A stretch of DNA of 64,000 nucleotides from Pteria penguin (GCA_035048485.1 CM068592.1:36030001-36094000); one strand, 5' to 3'; counted from the stretch's first letter, positions 33,001-38,814 are shown. Made by a program: numbers and translations. The notes: generated from the letters alone by a model not told the origin.

Positions 33001-35881
33001 TTTCAATGTCTATGTTGCTTAAACAAACTTTACCCTCTCTGAGGTATATCTACTCACTTTTAATGACTAATTAAAACAACTGCCACTTTAAGTATACCAG
33101 TACATGTATTTGTTATGAAATAAAATATCAAATGAGCGTCAAGAATGATTTTAAAAGTCCACTCCCTCCACTGAGCAAAATAAAATTTCTCTGAACCATA
33201 TTGATAGAGAATATGGACGATATTGATAAGGATAATTTGGCAAAATCCTTCTGTTAATAAAAAAAAAATAATGATAGATTCCTCCTTAGTCCTTATATAT
33301 GTCAAATACATACTGTACATGCAAATAGGAAGCTTATTTTGAATGTAACAAGCTCATTAATGCCATGAGAGATCCATGTGGGATCTTTCATAATAGGAAA
33401 TAATTGCCACAGAGACTGAAAGTAGATTCTAAAGAAGTCCAGCAAATTTCTCTTTAATGAAGTTTGATGGTCTTATCCATTTATTCCAATTTATTAAGGA
33501 GGAGGATTTTCCTGCTTTGGTAACAGTGCATGTGACTTTGATCTCGAATGAAACATGATGAAACTCAAGTCATACCATGTATTTACAAAACCAATTTAAA
33601 GTGTATCTTAAGCAGCAAGTCCATTTCATATATCTTCCTTCATTGCATTATCAAAATATCATGATCATTTTTAAAACTATTTTTAAAACATGAAAACAAA
33701 TAAAAAATTATTCTTTTCTGTCAGTTGTCATAATTATAGAATGATGTGACTTAACCCTTTAAAAAACCTCCTGAAATGTACAACGAAGGGACTAAAAACT
33801 ATCCAATAGATTTCTCTGTATGACGGAATATAACCATTCATTACATAGTTTGTATCTTAATCTTCATACTCATACCTTCGTACTTTCTTTATCCGCCAAT
33901 CTGCCAAGTTCCTTCTCATCTAACATGAAAAGATTTTCTGTAATAAGACATTAAGTTGTGTGACATGTTAGCTGGTATATACTATTAATAAGGTAGTGAA
34001 AACCTCTCATTCAGAGGCAACCATATACATTAATAACAAACTGAATCACTGTTTTCAGTAGTAAATTTCAAGTACATGTCTTAGACAGAATGATGAAATT
34101 TTTCAAATTTTTATTTTAAATAAAAAAAATGGCACATCCGTATGACTTACTGAATAATGTCTACAAAAGATCACTTTTATAATTACTGTTTCATTCATTC
34201 ATGCATAAATGCTGCAGCTATAAACATCAAAATCCTTTTATAAGAATTCTACCTACATCAGTTCATGATTTTTTTTTTTGGTATATGTGATTTACTTAAA
34301 ATAGCACATAAGTTCATTTAGAATAAAAACGGCCATATGTCACACACGATTTCATTGGTCGATTGTTTCAAAATTGATCCTGAGTAATGGCAACTCTTGA
34401 GCATAAATTAGAGAAAAGGAAGACATGTAACTAGAGATTACAGAAGGCTTCTAAAGGAAAGGAGGACGAGGCGAGTCACATTAAGGGTCAAGAAAAATGT
34501 GCACTATCGATATTCCTAGGTTTTCCTTATGTGTCACAGTCAGACCCAAGATGATGCCTGTCAACACAATCAACACATCATGGGGGTCGTACTAGTAGGA
34601 CAACCTGGACTAGCTTTAGGCAAAAACAAAGGCCAGGCTATTTGCAGGACGGTCGCATATGTAAACCGTAATTTTTATATACATGGCGATCGTGTAAATA
34701 GCTGAGAGAGTATGCAATGGCTATTTAGATGACAGTAGTGTACCTGAATTGATATGGTTATATACATGATGGTCGTGTACCTAAAGTGATATGGCTATAA
34801 TACACGATGGTCATGTACCTAAAGGGGTTTGGCTACTTACACGACGGTCGTGTGATGGTGTACTTAACAGACTCGATCCTGTCGAGGCCTCTCGTGCCCA
34901 AACGAATGCTGGGGAAGTTTGATAAGGAAACTTTGTGTCCTACATATATGCGTACATTGTAACATAAACGTAGAAGAGCTTGTATTTCGACGTAAGAAAT
35001 GTAAAGACAGCAAACAAATAATTTTTTATTAATTTTTCATTTCACTATTTACAAGCGGTTACACTCATGTACCTAAAATGATTTGCTGAATAAGAGAGAT
35101 TAGAAATGTTTGAGGTTGCTAAGCAAGCTCCCTGTCCTGTTTCTGGGTGTTGAATTTTTTTTTCTTACTTTAAAATCTATTACTTTGTTAAAGTTTTTAT
35201 ACTGAGCAGTATTCTTACAAAGAAAACATCTCTTCAAAATGATAAAATCTCTAGAGAAAAGATTTGTTTAAAACAATTAAATAAAGTAATTGATCACAGG
35301 AATGGTTAACGAAATGTCTTTCAGGCATCCTCAGCCTTTTACTCTATAAATCCGTTAGTATGCAAAGGGGCACCTCACAGATACGGGTTATATACTCGTC
35401 GTCTACTTAGGCAATATACAAAAGTAACACAACAGTCCTGTAAATAGCCATATCACTTTAGGTACATGACGGTCATGTAAATAGCCGTATCACTTTAGGT
35501 ACATGATGGTCATGTAAATAGCCATATCACTTTAGGTACATGACTGTCGTGTAAATAGCCATTTCACTTAGGTACACGACCGTCGTATATATAGCCACTA
35601 CCAAAAACAAAACTTAATTTCTTTCTCTTGACTTGCACTCAACTACTACATTCGAACTAATACATTGGTACTACGTTACCTCTAAATTCAGGAGTAAACA
35701 GGAGCGTTTGTAAAAGTGAATTCAGGTAACATGTAGCACCCTGGTTGCTGATTCCACTGAGTCCACACTGCGGCCTGGGAAGCGAAGGTACCTGTACTCC
35801 TGGCTTACCCGTGTCCGTGGAAAATCCCAGACTGGATACATCGATCCCTTCATCGTCAAACAAACTACCCAATCCTAACAT
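2947..35881 (-). CDS. USP40: Ubiquitin carboxyl-terminal hydrolase 40 (25 exons, 3' end outside window)
   Basis: A cysteine protease of the USP (C19) family that removes ubiquitin from proteins. The 25 exons sum to 2775 nt (925 codons), with compatible phases at every junction and GT-AG borders throughout. The Cys box ([11 protein letters not shown]) puts the nucleophile at C51. The His box ([11 protein letters not shown]) puts the catalytic His at H302. Two CxxC pairs (C171/C174 and C219/C222) form the usual USP zinc finger. Residues after about 320 form the long USP40 C-terminal region with ubiquitin-like-fold stretches (for example the segment ending FVWDGVQ). Recalled human USP40 is about 1235 residues and aligns colinearly, so roughly 300 C-terminal residues should lie left of the window. 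The start is the ATG at 35879-35881; the GTG two codons upstream is not needed. Family assignment is firm; individual exon borders are read by eye from consensus sites. Confidence 0.93.
3392..3509 (-). CDS. USP40: USP40 exon 24
   Basis: 118 nt, left in phase 1. It encodes [20 protein letters not shown], then [18 protein letters not shown]. It matches the EIVVEETISVRDCLKLMLKKSGLQG region, a ubiquitin-like fold. Confidence 0.88.
3510..4629. other. USP40 intron 23
   Basis: 1.1 kb of AT-rich intron. I see no repeat, RNA gene or conserved ORF. The next intron (4719-5075) is likewise featureless. Confidence 0.6.
4630..4718 (-). CDS. USP40: USP40 exon 23
   Basis: 89 nt, entered in phase 1 and left in phase 0. 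It encodes [20 protein letters not shown] and KGQPPSTNQ, matching the YTLKEAELKMGSSLGLCLGKAP block. Confidence 0.83.
5076..5184 (-). CDS. USP40: USP40 exon 22
   Basis: 109 nt, left in phase 1. It encodes [20 protein letters not shown] and [16 protein letters not shown], corresponding to the IKELKLMKEL...LRPID...GKLL segment of human USP40. Confidence 0.82.
5467..5643 (+). mobile_element. tRNA-derived SINE, full length
   Basis: A tRNA-like head has an A box (TGGTATAGTGGTTAAGCGC) and a B box (TTGTTCAATTCCTGG). A short body follows, and the element ends ACATAAAACATCAATCAACC with CAAC repeats. The tail resembles that of the SINE at 1390-1602, but the body differs, so it is probably a second family using the same LINE tail. 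Confidence 0.78.
5671..6354. repeat. 20-bp minisatellite (AATGTTGTATTAATGTTGGT)n
   Basis: About 34 units with a G/T alternation at the second-to-last base. It lies in USP40 intron 21. There is no similarity to the flanking exons. Confidence 0.92.
6385..7332. mobile_element. Non-autonomous pogo/Tigger-like DNA transposon
   Basis: Terminal inverted repeats start CAGTCAAACCTCG and end in its near complement (GAAGTTTGACTG). The subtermini are rich in TTCGAGATATC. The element is flanked by TA on both sides, the Tc1/mariner target duplication. The interior is AT-rich with no transposase ORF. CAGTnAAACCTCG ends are typical of pogo-type elements in invertebrates. Confidence 0.8.
7371..7421 (-). CDS. 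USP40: USP40 exon 21
   Basis: 51 nt, phase 0, encoding [17 protein letters not shown]. Splice sites are TTTTAG and CAG|GTGAGA. Supported by phase and position; homology is weak. Confidence 0.7.
7422..8292. other. USP40 introns 19 and 20 (around exon 20)
   Basis: Apart from exon 20 (7883-7961), nothing recognisable. The short plus-strand ORF at 7541-7723 has no conserved motif. Confidence 0.55.
7883..7961 (-). CDS. USP40: USP40 exon 20
   Basis: 79 nt, encoding [20 protein letters not shown] and VENRCK, ending in phase 0. Conservation is weak here. The call rests on phase, splice sites and its position between exons 19 and 21. Confidence 0.75.
8293..8395 (-). CDS. USP40: USP40 exon 19
   Basis: 103 nt, entered in phase 1 and left in phase 2. 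It encodes [20 protein letters not shown] and [14 protein letters not shown] (human EQGLRNGSSILIQDS). The donor is CTAT|GTATGT. Confidence 0.86.
8530..8890. repeat. 27-bp minisatellite
   Basis: About 13 units built on TTTGTTTGGATACATTCCCC plus TGC. They give overlapping ORFs in several frames on both strands because the unit length is divisible by 3. Located in USP40 intron 18. Confidence 0.9.
8990..9180 (-). mobile_element. Decayed SINE relic
   Basis: Contains AAAGCAGTGAGAAATCTTTT, a diverged match to the SINE core read on the minus strand (GAAGCAGTGAGGGATCTTTT at 63592). Neither end is definable. The rest of this intron to 9511 holds nothing else recognisable. Confidence 0.5.
9512..9710 (-). 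CDS. USP40: USP40 exon 18 (source of the adjacent 85-bp array)
   Basis: 199 nt, entered in phase 0 and left in phase 1. It encodes [18 protein letters not shown] (human GGVHIQTGIDCEPLLLN) and ends [10 protein letters not shown]. The acceptor is TATTATAG|GTAGAAGG at 9711-9712. About 13 copies of this acceptor with the first 42 exon nucleotides lie upstream (9711-10800). Confidence 0.91.
9711..10800 (-). repeat. 85-bp minisatellite repeating the USP40 exon 18 acceptor
   Basis: About 13 units of roughly 70-86 bp. On the gene strand each has about 43 nt of intron ending TATTATAG, then 42 nt matching the start of exon 18 (GTAGAAGGCATCCAGGTCAC to the CAGGAACCT region). Every copy therefore carries a 3' splice site plus exon start, and an internal CTACAG|GTATTC that looks like a donor. 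The last unit (10738-10800) is degenerate. Using an upstream acceptor reads into an in-frame TAA after 19 codons. Confidence 0.94.
11100..12176 (-). repeat. 75-bp minisatellite, left part
   Basis: About 14 near-identical 75-bp units. On the gene strand each reads TCTCTTCAG|GTACATTTG at the unit border and stays open in the frame giving YDLTLAT and ILVGYSLQ. No exon of USP40 matches it. It is interrupted by the DIRS element at 12177 and resumes at 17599. Just left, at 10960-11085, three short copies of a 43-bp repeat (ACTGATGTGATAATACTGTC) occur. Confidence 0.94.
12211..12348. repeat. DIRS left inverted terminal repeat
   Basis: Near-perfect inverted match to 17449-17587. It contains an imperfect palindrome (TAGACTACATAGTCTA). 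The outermost bases (12177-12210) are specific to this end. Confidence 0.92.
12404..12504. repeat. DIRS internal complementary region
   Basis: Bases 12404-12457 are the reverse complement of the left end (12177-12230). Bases 12458-12504 are the reverse complement of the right end (17552-17598). The two meet without a gap, so the region is complementary to a circle junction. Confidence 0.9.
12584..13800 (-). pseudogene. DIRS tyrosine recombinase, split by one in-frame stop
   Basis: The N-terminal core-binding part ([16 protein letters not shown] to SCELKYLT) ends at a TAG at 13214-13216. The catalytic part continues in the same frame from 13213 to 12584. Catalytic residues are present: R in TASRVSEL (about 13176), HxxR in AHDTRR (about 12799), H/W in AAHWAS and the nucleophilic Y in FTSFYMKD (about 12690). 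The N-terminal part overlaps the end of the RT ORF in another frame; its start is uncertain. The single nonsense change is the only break seen. Confidence 0.85.
13495..15507 (-). CDS. DIRS reverse transcriptase-RNase H
   Basis: 670 codons from the first ATG. RT motifs: [20 protein letters not shown] (81-100), DLKDAYLHL (131-139), [12 protein letters not shown] (163-174) and the YLDD box (195-198). The RNase H quartet is visible: D361 (TDASLTGWG), E393 (LEMKA), D418 (RCDNS) and D469 (ILADNLSR). A post-RNase H region ([14 protein letters not shown] to APRQSWYP) matches the segment described in DIRS elements as methyltransferase-like. The frame is -1 to gag and stays open upstream through the gag stop, so translation may begin upstream or by frameshift. 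Confidence 0.92.
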   Translation of the reverse strand: MIHFVQSWKRITNDNWIISLVQEGLKLQFTNHPPRSGVKITKNVNNQNLLYILEEVQNLLEKNAIEYVPKGQEGLGFYNTFFLVPKKDGGLRPILNLRELNSHLVVPRFKMETLRSIICAMEKGDWGLSLDLKDAYLHLAVHPHYRQYLRFCIQGKHYQFRAMPFGLATAPRIFTKLMSVVGSYLRAHQIQIYMYLDDWLIKNQCQKLLSVQRNIVLESIEHLGLIVNFSKSQLEPKQIIQYLGSIFNLNKGMIYPSWERCINLMEEVKIIVSQPQHPAQRFLRLLGLMTSCIDLVPWARLHMRPIQFYVLCFWSPHKDSLLQPIPVKDSLIQHLKWWLNQNNLLIGKPLHLPQPIVIWTDASLTGWGAHMNNHQISGTWSPLQKKNHINWLEMKAIQIAVQQFQHLLIGKRILLRCDNSTVVAYMNKQGGTRSLQLCSLTWEILQWARDCNISIQAAHIPGKRNILADNLSRGITIRITEWSLDSHIVKIVFQVFTQPNIDLFATKENKKLQVYCSPYPDREAWATDALSVSWINLYAYAYPPPILIPQVLRKVRTEECVLILIAPLAPRQSWYPNLLSLLIDFPRKLPITQKMLSQQRGQIVHKNPESLNLVAWKISSHKYLQKEFLKKLKNISLKPKDHPQESCMMLDWRSTEIGVTNNLSIPLLPL
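15555..17306 (-). CDS. DIRS gag-like protein
   Basis: 583 codons, intact. The N-terminus has a Cys/His-rich motif ([17 protein letters not shown], then [12 protein letters not shown]) found in DIRS first ORFs. A low-complexity stretch with repeated SSMGNI-like units follows. The middle (about residues 300-480) is a conserved-looking helical region, and the C-terminus is Lys/Ser-rich. It probably forms the nucleic-acid-binding particle protein. The start is the first ATG after the right terminal repeat. Confidence 0.82.
   Translation of the reverse strand: MSDNFKSCRKCSRDMNVLDSHEDCFRHRLCTEEFPCDICKEWGSDRWTSYRKMVDKAISKDSNRSATITSPTESEESRSEPISSLGNITNSTQISSMGNITNQDQISPMGNVINTNQISSMGNTFPQVSYMGNSYPCMPYGFNLNPSLLNEQFFNSLIDKRIQDMISNKSSDVNAANNSVGVTQTVSSQKPDNTENSRAKKRYSRLQPSSSSFSDDESHADDILDITDTNYDFVSDHQSVVHSDPNDLDNDSCSVLSSDDVHTSRDWQSFMNKVAKELNINLSDGNNNQGFVSYVSNRLMSSKPQQKHKMPLDGFAIQSLLEVDNEWQTKGKIRAFKAKDDMKYSISTEHFNKFCKTPHLDDNIEEGIMGQPGNRNTTAEKNFKFRNKQNVSRNLELRKIDLAARLLLREISYGSMITSYIDKVVSDEDKTEALQALMQVFNSMADATSRIIVGSVGARRSLHLQDMAFKNRATESKLHKMSTIGSDMFLGKFFETLHSSAENIRDAKETQHLRSPKPVSTASSSKRKANDQEEAPASKFFKKGQGLKSNHKKSQASNKMTKKDDGSSLDKSKGHQLGFRPPK
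17449..17587. repeat. DIRS right inverted terminal repeat
   Basis: Inverted partner of 12211-12348. It lies just upstream (gene sense) of the gag-like ORF and probably holds the promoter. The last 11 bases to 17598 are specific to this end. Confidence 0.92.
17599..18960 (-). repeat. 75-bp minisatellite, right part
   Basis: About 18 units of the same 75-bp repeat. The first bases (AGCCTACT) continue exactly from GAAGAGAAT at 12168-12176, so both parts were one array before the insertion. Confidence 0.94.
19042..19115 (-). CDS. USP40: USP40 exon 17
   Basis: 74 nt, ending in phase 0. It encodes [20 protein letters not shown] and WDGVQ, the human IFVWNGVEV motif. The following intron is 9.3 kb and holds the 75-bp array and the DIRS element. 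Confidence 0.9.
19760..20868. repeat. 58-bp minisatellite
   Basis: About 19 units built around CACTAGGTACCCTGGTAATC and TATCTTGCCCTCAACCTGAT, in USP40 intron 16. There is no similarity to exons 16 or 17. The rest of this intron (19116-19760 and 20870-21158) shows only a possible tRNA-like relic near 21050-21115. Confidence 0.93.
21159..21246 (-). CDS. USP40: USP40 exon 16
   Basis: 88 nt, left in phase 1. It encodes [20 protein letters not shown] and GFHLYDEIS. It corresponds to the LVPAGLHIYQSLGGDE region. Confidence 0.88.
21631..21799 (-). CDS. USP40: USP40 exon 15
   Basis: 169 nt. It encodes [20 protein letters not shown], then FNNGALHP and [10 protein letters not shown]. It matches the HFFNGALHPV...DKRKTLGDLR block, the start of the first post-catalytic ubiquitin-like stretch. 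Confidence 0.91.
21953..23039. mobile_element. Long foldback element, family A (1.09 kb)
   Basis: The ends are inverted copies: GAGTTTTACTAAAAGTCATA on the left and GACCTTTAGTAAAACTT on the right. Subterminal ACGTAAACAT/ACGTCTACGT-type motifs are also inverted. The interior has no transposase. The same termini occur in the 233-bp element at 41167-41399. Confidence 0.75.
23205..23286 (-). CDS. USP40: USP40 exon 14
   Basis: 82 nt, entered in phase 1 and left in phase 2. It encodes [20 protein letters not shown] and onward to LKLMR. It corresponds to the YGVPCHLLNEM region of human USP40. Confidence 0.86.
23287..24391. other. USP40 introns 12 and 13 (around exon 13)
   Basis: Outside exon 13 (23724-23884) the only recognisable item is a short SINE relic near 24090-24130 (TGTCTTTTAGATGAGACAGT). 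Confidence 0.5.
23724..23884 (-). CDS. USP40: USP40 exon 13
   Basis: 161 nt, residues 438-491. It contains [20 protein letters not shown] and [15 protein letters not shown]. The second motif is the end of the catalytic domain (SAYMLFY block). Confidence 0.92.
24392..24537 (-). CDS. USP40: USP40 exon 12
   Basis: 146 nt, entered in phase 0 and left in phase 2. It encodes [20 protein letters not shown] followed by a Ser/Gly/Thr-rich tail (residues 390-437) that is probably a flexible linker. Confidence 0.86.
24881..24949 (-). CDS. USP40: USP40 exon 11
   Basis: 69 nt, phase 0, encoding [20 protein letters not shown] and IIK. It matches the ISWNKKYRKQHGP segment of human USP40. Confidence 0.9.
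25560..25975 (+). repeat. Interspersed repeat with internal duplication
   Basis: Carries repeated TATGAAGGC.. and AAAAAGTTACATTGAAGTAGG blocks followed by GTCAAAGGTCA, and ends in a (GACA)n run. Related sequence is seen at 41425-41720 and 61990-62530, so it is a dispersed family, probably a non-autonomous element with undefined ends. Confidence 0.65.
26690..26900 (-). mobile_element. Two adjacent decayed SINE relics
   Basis: AGACCCACCCAAAGCAGTGA (about 26738) and CAGACTCACCCAAAGCAGCG (about 26834) are two diverged copies of the minus-strand SINE core seen at 63585. Each is followed by an AAAACCTACTGTTA-like stretch. Confidence 0.6.
27020..27160 (-). CDS. USP40: USP40 exon 10
   Basis: 141 nt, phase 0, residues 320-366. 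An acidic start ([12 protein letters not shown]) leads to [20 protein letters not shown] and DKLAA. The donor is GCT|GTAAGT. Confidence 0.88.
27604..27726 (-). CDS. USP40: USP40 exon 9: catalytic His box
   Basis: 123 nt, phase 0, residues 279-319. It contains [20 protein letters not shown], which carries the catalytic histidine (H302), followed by [11 protein letters not shown]. Confidence 0.93.
28556..28612 (-). CDS. USP40: USP40 exon 8
   Basis: 57 nt, phase 0, encoding [19 protein letters not shown]. It matches the FPLRINLKPFCEQ region of vertebrate USP40. Confidence 0.88.
29061..29147 (-). CDS. USP40: USP40 exon 7
   Basis: 87 nt, phase 0, encoding [20 protein letters not shown] and onward to QRYK. 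This is the LPxxLxxxLxRF block conserved in USPs before the His box. Confidence 0.9.
29877..30023 (-). CDS. USP40: USP40 exon 6: second zinc-finger CxxC
   Basis: 147 nt, phase 0 to 0, residues 182-230. It starts [10 protein letters not shown] and contains YRCDQCSKL, the second CxxC pair. The acceptor is TTTCTAG and the donor AAAG|GTAAAT. Confidence 0.92.
30148..30567 (+). mobile_element. Short TIR element carrying the start of a RecQ-like helicase gene
   Basis: Terminal inverted repeats of about 24 bp (TACCTCACAAACCACATGGG left, CCCATGGGGTTTGTGAGGTA right). The interior has CCAAT-like motifs, an ATG ORF (30302-30496) and a GTAAGT donor. It therefore looks like a captured promoter, first exon and donor rather than a transposase remnant. 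Confidence 0.65.
30302..30496 (+). pseudogene. RecQ-like helicase N-terminal fragment (captured)
   Basis: Encodes [25 protein letters not shown], resembling the start of RecQ-type DNA helicases, where a Q-motif-like region precedes Walker A. The expected GSGKS is replaced by GIQTL, so no ATP site is present. A GTAAGT donor follows LPF. It is on the strand opposite USP40, within intron 5. Confidence 0.5.
30675..30713 (-). CDS. USP40: USP40 exon 5: first zinc-finger CxxC
   Basis: A 39-nt microexon, phase 0 to 0, encoding [13 protein letters not shown]. It gives the first CxxC pair of the USP finger. It is too short to show as an ORF but is needed to join exons 4 and 6. Confidence 0.85.
31570..32057 (-). 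repeat. 80-bp minisatellite repeating the USP40 exon 4 donor
   Basis: Six to seven units of 71-82 bp. On the gene strand each holds about 55 nt of the exon 4 end ([19 protein letters not shown] coding) followed by CAG|GTAGGTATATTG, or CAG with one base change. The true exon is the unit at the high-coordinate end. A more diverged fragment lies at 31009-31047. The stretch between (31068-31560) has ORFs on both strands without recognisable domains. Confidence 0.93.
32058..32183 (-). CDS. USP40: USP40 exon 4 (source of the adjacent 80-bp array)
   Basis: 126 nt, phase 0 to 0, residues 127-168, with the conserved [13 protein letters not shown] and YHGKIVNQ. The acceptor is TATCAG|GAG and the donor CAG|GTAGGT at 32056-32057. 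About six further copies of its last 55 nt and donor lie immediately downstream (31570-32057). Confidence 0.92.
32184..33875. other. USP40 introns 2 and 3 (around exon 3)
   Basis: Outside exon 3, AT-rich intron. A short duplicated phrase (CCTTGGTAAATACCATACTG) occurs at about 32381 and 32413. Nothing else seen. Confidence 0.5.
32866..32979 (-). CDS. USP40: USP40 exon 3
   Basis: 114 nt, phase 0 to 0, encoding residues 89-126. It contains [14 protein letters not shown] and the SFGWTNNE motif typical of USP family members just after the Cys box. The donor is GAG|GTAAGA. Confidence 0.9.
33876..33937 (-). CDS. USP40: USP40 exon 2
   Basis: 62 nt, entered in phase 1 and left in phase 0. It encodes [20 protein letters not shown] and one more residue, following EFR of exon 1. 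The acceptor is TTACAG at 33938-33939 and the donor GTATGA. Confidence 0.88.
34630..35605. mobile_element. Foldback element with tandem-repeat arms
   Basis: The left arm (34640-34865) has several roughly 40-bp units reading GTACCTAAAGTGATATGGCT and ACACGATGGTCGTGTA. The right arm (35425-35600) has the same units inverted (AGCCATATCACTTTAGGTAC). The centre (about 560 bp) is AT-rich with no ORF. This is the architecture of Foldback-type elements. It lies in USP40 intron 1. Confidence 0.72.
35680..35881 (-). CDS. USP40: USP40 exon 1: start codon and catalytic Cys box
   Basis: Encodes residues 1-67 plus one base. It opens [12 protein letters not shown], like the short acidic start of vertebrate USP40, and carries the nucleophile in [13 protein letters not shown]. 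The donor is AGAG|GTAACG at 35679. No TATA box is obvious upstream. Confidence 0.9.
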
Positions 35882-36840
35882 GGTTTTCACACTTTAAAAA
35901 AGATATCATAAGAAATAAAACATGTCAGTCTTCGTTTAACAACTGCCAAAGTGCAGACAGTCTTTTTCGTGAGGTATTGCACATTGTCTATGTTAGGACT
36001 TTCTGTTTCGGTGCTCTGTTTCCGGTTAGGTCGTGTCTATCGGTATTTCAGTTAGTAATGAGATCCGGTAACGACGCGACAGCTAACCACACGACATATA
36101 CGTAAAGCTGGATAACTAGGCCTAATCTAAATCAAAACACTTGAAAACAACTACATTAAGGTACTTTAATTTAAACTAAAGGTATTTTATCACATCGATC
36201 ATGTGACCAGTAAGATTAATGTGGAATGGAGAAGATAAAAGTAATTTTGCCTCTTTTTTCATATACATATTTTTAATTACCAGATGATTTAAATATGTTA
36301 AATATACAATAAGCACATGCTCTATGCGTCAAAGGCAATTTAATGACCAAACAATCAACGTTTTCTGTCGCTTGTTTAAATTGATAACGAATTCGTGTGG
36401 GATGATAAGAATTCAACATTGACTGTTTAGAGATGTATAACAAGGCGTAAATGATCGGATATCGGTGCTAATATTTCTATACACATGGCAAGTACTTTCG
36501 CACAAAATGAAAAACTCGTGAAAATAACAGCTATTGTGCCTTTGAGGAAAAAAAACATAAATAATAAGACATGACAAATGTTTCCGATTCAAGTGCAGTT
36601 GCCGCGATACCGACTTAGGACATGACAGTAGTAAATCAATTGGTGTGCTGGTACAACTTCCTACTCACTACAAAAGTAGTATAGTCAAGGGAGACACATT
36701 TCAAAATCTATAAATAATTCTCCCTATAGAGAGCAAATATCAACAAGTTTCTCGAGCTGAAAATAATAGAAATGTAAACATGTATCGTAATACAGAATAC
36801 GACCATAATACTAAAAGTACATGAATTGATATCAACGTAA
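35882..36840. promoter_or_regulatory. USP40 5' flank (putative promoter region)
   Basis: Sequence upstream of the USP40 ATG. The transcription start must lie here or further upstream, but no TATA box or clear initiator is seen. The region is less AT-rich near 36000-36110. There is no gene on the other strand nearby. Confidence 0.4.
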
Positions 36841-36849
36841 GTAAATCAT

Positions 36850-38050
36850 GCTCTGCCGATCTGGCAGCGCGCTGAGACCGTTGATCGGTAGGAGTCCCGA
36901 CTAGCAGTCAGAGGGGATGATGTTAAGGACCATGTCTCCTCTGAAAAAAATCAACAGGGCCCTTCATATAGTCCTCACCGCCCTGTTAATAAGAATACAA
37001 CGTTCAAGTAAGTCTGTAGAATACTGTAAAAAGGGCCCAATATAAGACTTACTGTCTTCTTTTTATGTTCGCTAGATCATATTGTCGACGGCGAACGCGC
37101 TTCGCTATAGATAAAATTATCGGAACCTTTGACCCTCTAAAGTTTGTACACAAGATCACTATAGAAACTGGGATGGGAAATTCCATTGGAGACATATTGT
37201 TAAAAAGTAACATTCCCGAATTTTGATGGAAGTTGTGAATAGGACCTATATAACATTTTCAAAGGTTTTTCTAAGTTTATGATACCTCTAATTCTGAATT
37301 AAAAGTTCAACGTTATCTGTAAATGTTTCGTATGAGTGTCCAACACGTTAGTACAGGCTCCGAGAAATCGAACCAACTAAGACATGTAAATACCATATGA
37401 TGAGAGTCTTGGGACATTATCATGGAAATTTACAAGAAGAAATCTAAAATCGTTACATTCATGGTAAATATTTGTATGAATTCTATTATCAATCATCTTA
37501 TTGTTTATGGTCAAGAGCGGTGTGCATGTCTGTATCACAAATATTAGCTTAATTGAAGTTGGGGCTGGTATATGTCAGTAACATATCTTTCAGACTCAGG
37601 ATCGTCAATAACTATGATGTCATCGAGATACCTAGCGGTATCATTGAACATATTGATAATTGTGAATAAAATGCATGAAGAATGCACAAGGTCCCTCTCA
37701 TCACAGTATAGAAACAAATCTGCCATAAGAGGTGCGCAGGTAATACACACAGAAATCCCAACTACTAGCTAATAATTCTTGTCATCAAACTGCACATAAA
37801 TATTATCTATCATGAAAAAATCGATGGTTTTACCTAATTCAGCGGTATCATTGAACATATTGATAATTGTGAATAAAATGCATGAAGAATGCACAAAGTC
37901 CCTCTCATCACAGTGTAGAAACAAATCTGCCATAAGAGGTGCGCAGGTAATACACACAGAAATCCCAACTACTAGCTAATAATTATTGTCATCAAACTGC
38001 ACATAAATATTATCTATCATGAAAAAATCGATGGTTTTACCTAATTCAGC
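36850..38050 (-). pseudogene. Decayed retroelement reverse transcriptase with a tandem duplication
   Basis: Minus-strand reading from 38045 to 37090 gives FMIDNIYVQFDD, CAPLMADLFLYCDERD, ARYLDDIIVIDDPESERYV, then SSYGIYMS, CTNVLD and ISHPSFYSDLVYKL, with several stops and frame breaks. The order matches an RT family common in cnidarian and mollusc genomes (RY-I/L-DD catalytic box); Penelope-like origin is possible but unproven. A 208-bp segment (about 37634-37841) is repeated directly at 37842-38049. The far 3' part is very degraded and includes a GGGC/GCCC hairpin near 36955-36990. Confidence 0.65.
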
Positions 38051-38373
38051 GTAAGTCCAGTATTTTTTTGTGAAGTGTATTGTTTGTTGAAAAAAAATCC
38101 CGAATTATTCGAAGTACAGACATGACAGAAGTATGTTTTAGATTATCTGTTAAATATAATTGAACTTATATGATCTCTACAGTATACACTTGCATCTAGG
38201 GAATCTTATATATACAAAGCACATACCAGTGGCGGATCCACGATCAGAAAAGGGTGGGGAAGGGCACGTGCATTAGCCAAACTACTCGGCCATTTTTTTT
38301 TGTGCCAAATCTGGATTTTTATTGGTAGATATGTTGCAAAAAGGAGAGCGGGGAACCCCTATAAATCTGCCTT

Positions 38374-38391
38374 TACACACACACACACACA

Positions 38392-38461
<70 letters not shown>
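38374..38461. repeat. (CA)n(CT)n(CA)n microsatellite
   Basis: Compound dinucleotide repeat: a CA tract, a CT tract, then a second CA tract. It produces a meaningless ORF of alternating residues. Confidence 0.95.
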
Positions 38462-38462
<1 letters not shown>

Positions 38463-38492
38463 CTGATCCCAAGAATGACTACTGGGTCGATA

Positions 38493-38814
38493 CACAGGGC
38501 ACGTCAGTTATGCTAAATAATCGTCGACGTCACATGTTGACACATATAAATTTTTTTTTTTATAATTATGTGTCAACATGTGACGTCAACGATTATTTAG
38601 CATGCGCGGATCCAGAAATTTTTGTCAGAGGGGGTCCAACCAAAAAAATGTAAATTTTTCTCTTAGACGAGGGGGGGGGGTGGGGTGGGTCCAACCCCAA
38701 AAATGCCCAAATATTACCTTTTTTTGGTAAAATTTTCGGATTCCAGGGAGGGTCCAGACCCCCCTAACCCCCCTCTGTATCCGCGCATGTTTAGCATAAC
38801 TGACGTGCCCTGTG
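38493..38814. mobile_element. Palindromic MITE with 8-bp target duplication and a nested insertion
   Basis: Ends are CACAGGGCACGTCAGTTATG and its inverse, flanked by GGTCGATA on both sides (38485-38492 and 38815-38822). The arms pair over about 50 bp around a T-run. The right arm is split by a second element (about 38600-38790) with GCGCGGATCC/GGATACGCGC-type ends, and TTTAGCAT is repeated on either side of it. An 8-bp duplication fits the hAT or P superfamilies. Confidence 0.82.

Noticed and set aside
36850..36930. A tRNA gene (GGCAGCGCGCTGAGA...GTCCCGAC)
   Set aside because: The spacing and B box are poor and no cloverleaf could be drawn. More likely a decayed SINE head or chance.
38322..38653. 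ORFs over the dinucleotide repeat
   Set aside because: Pure microsatellite translation.
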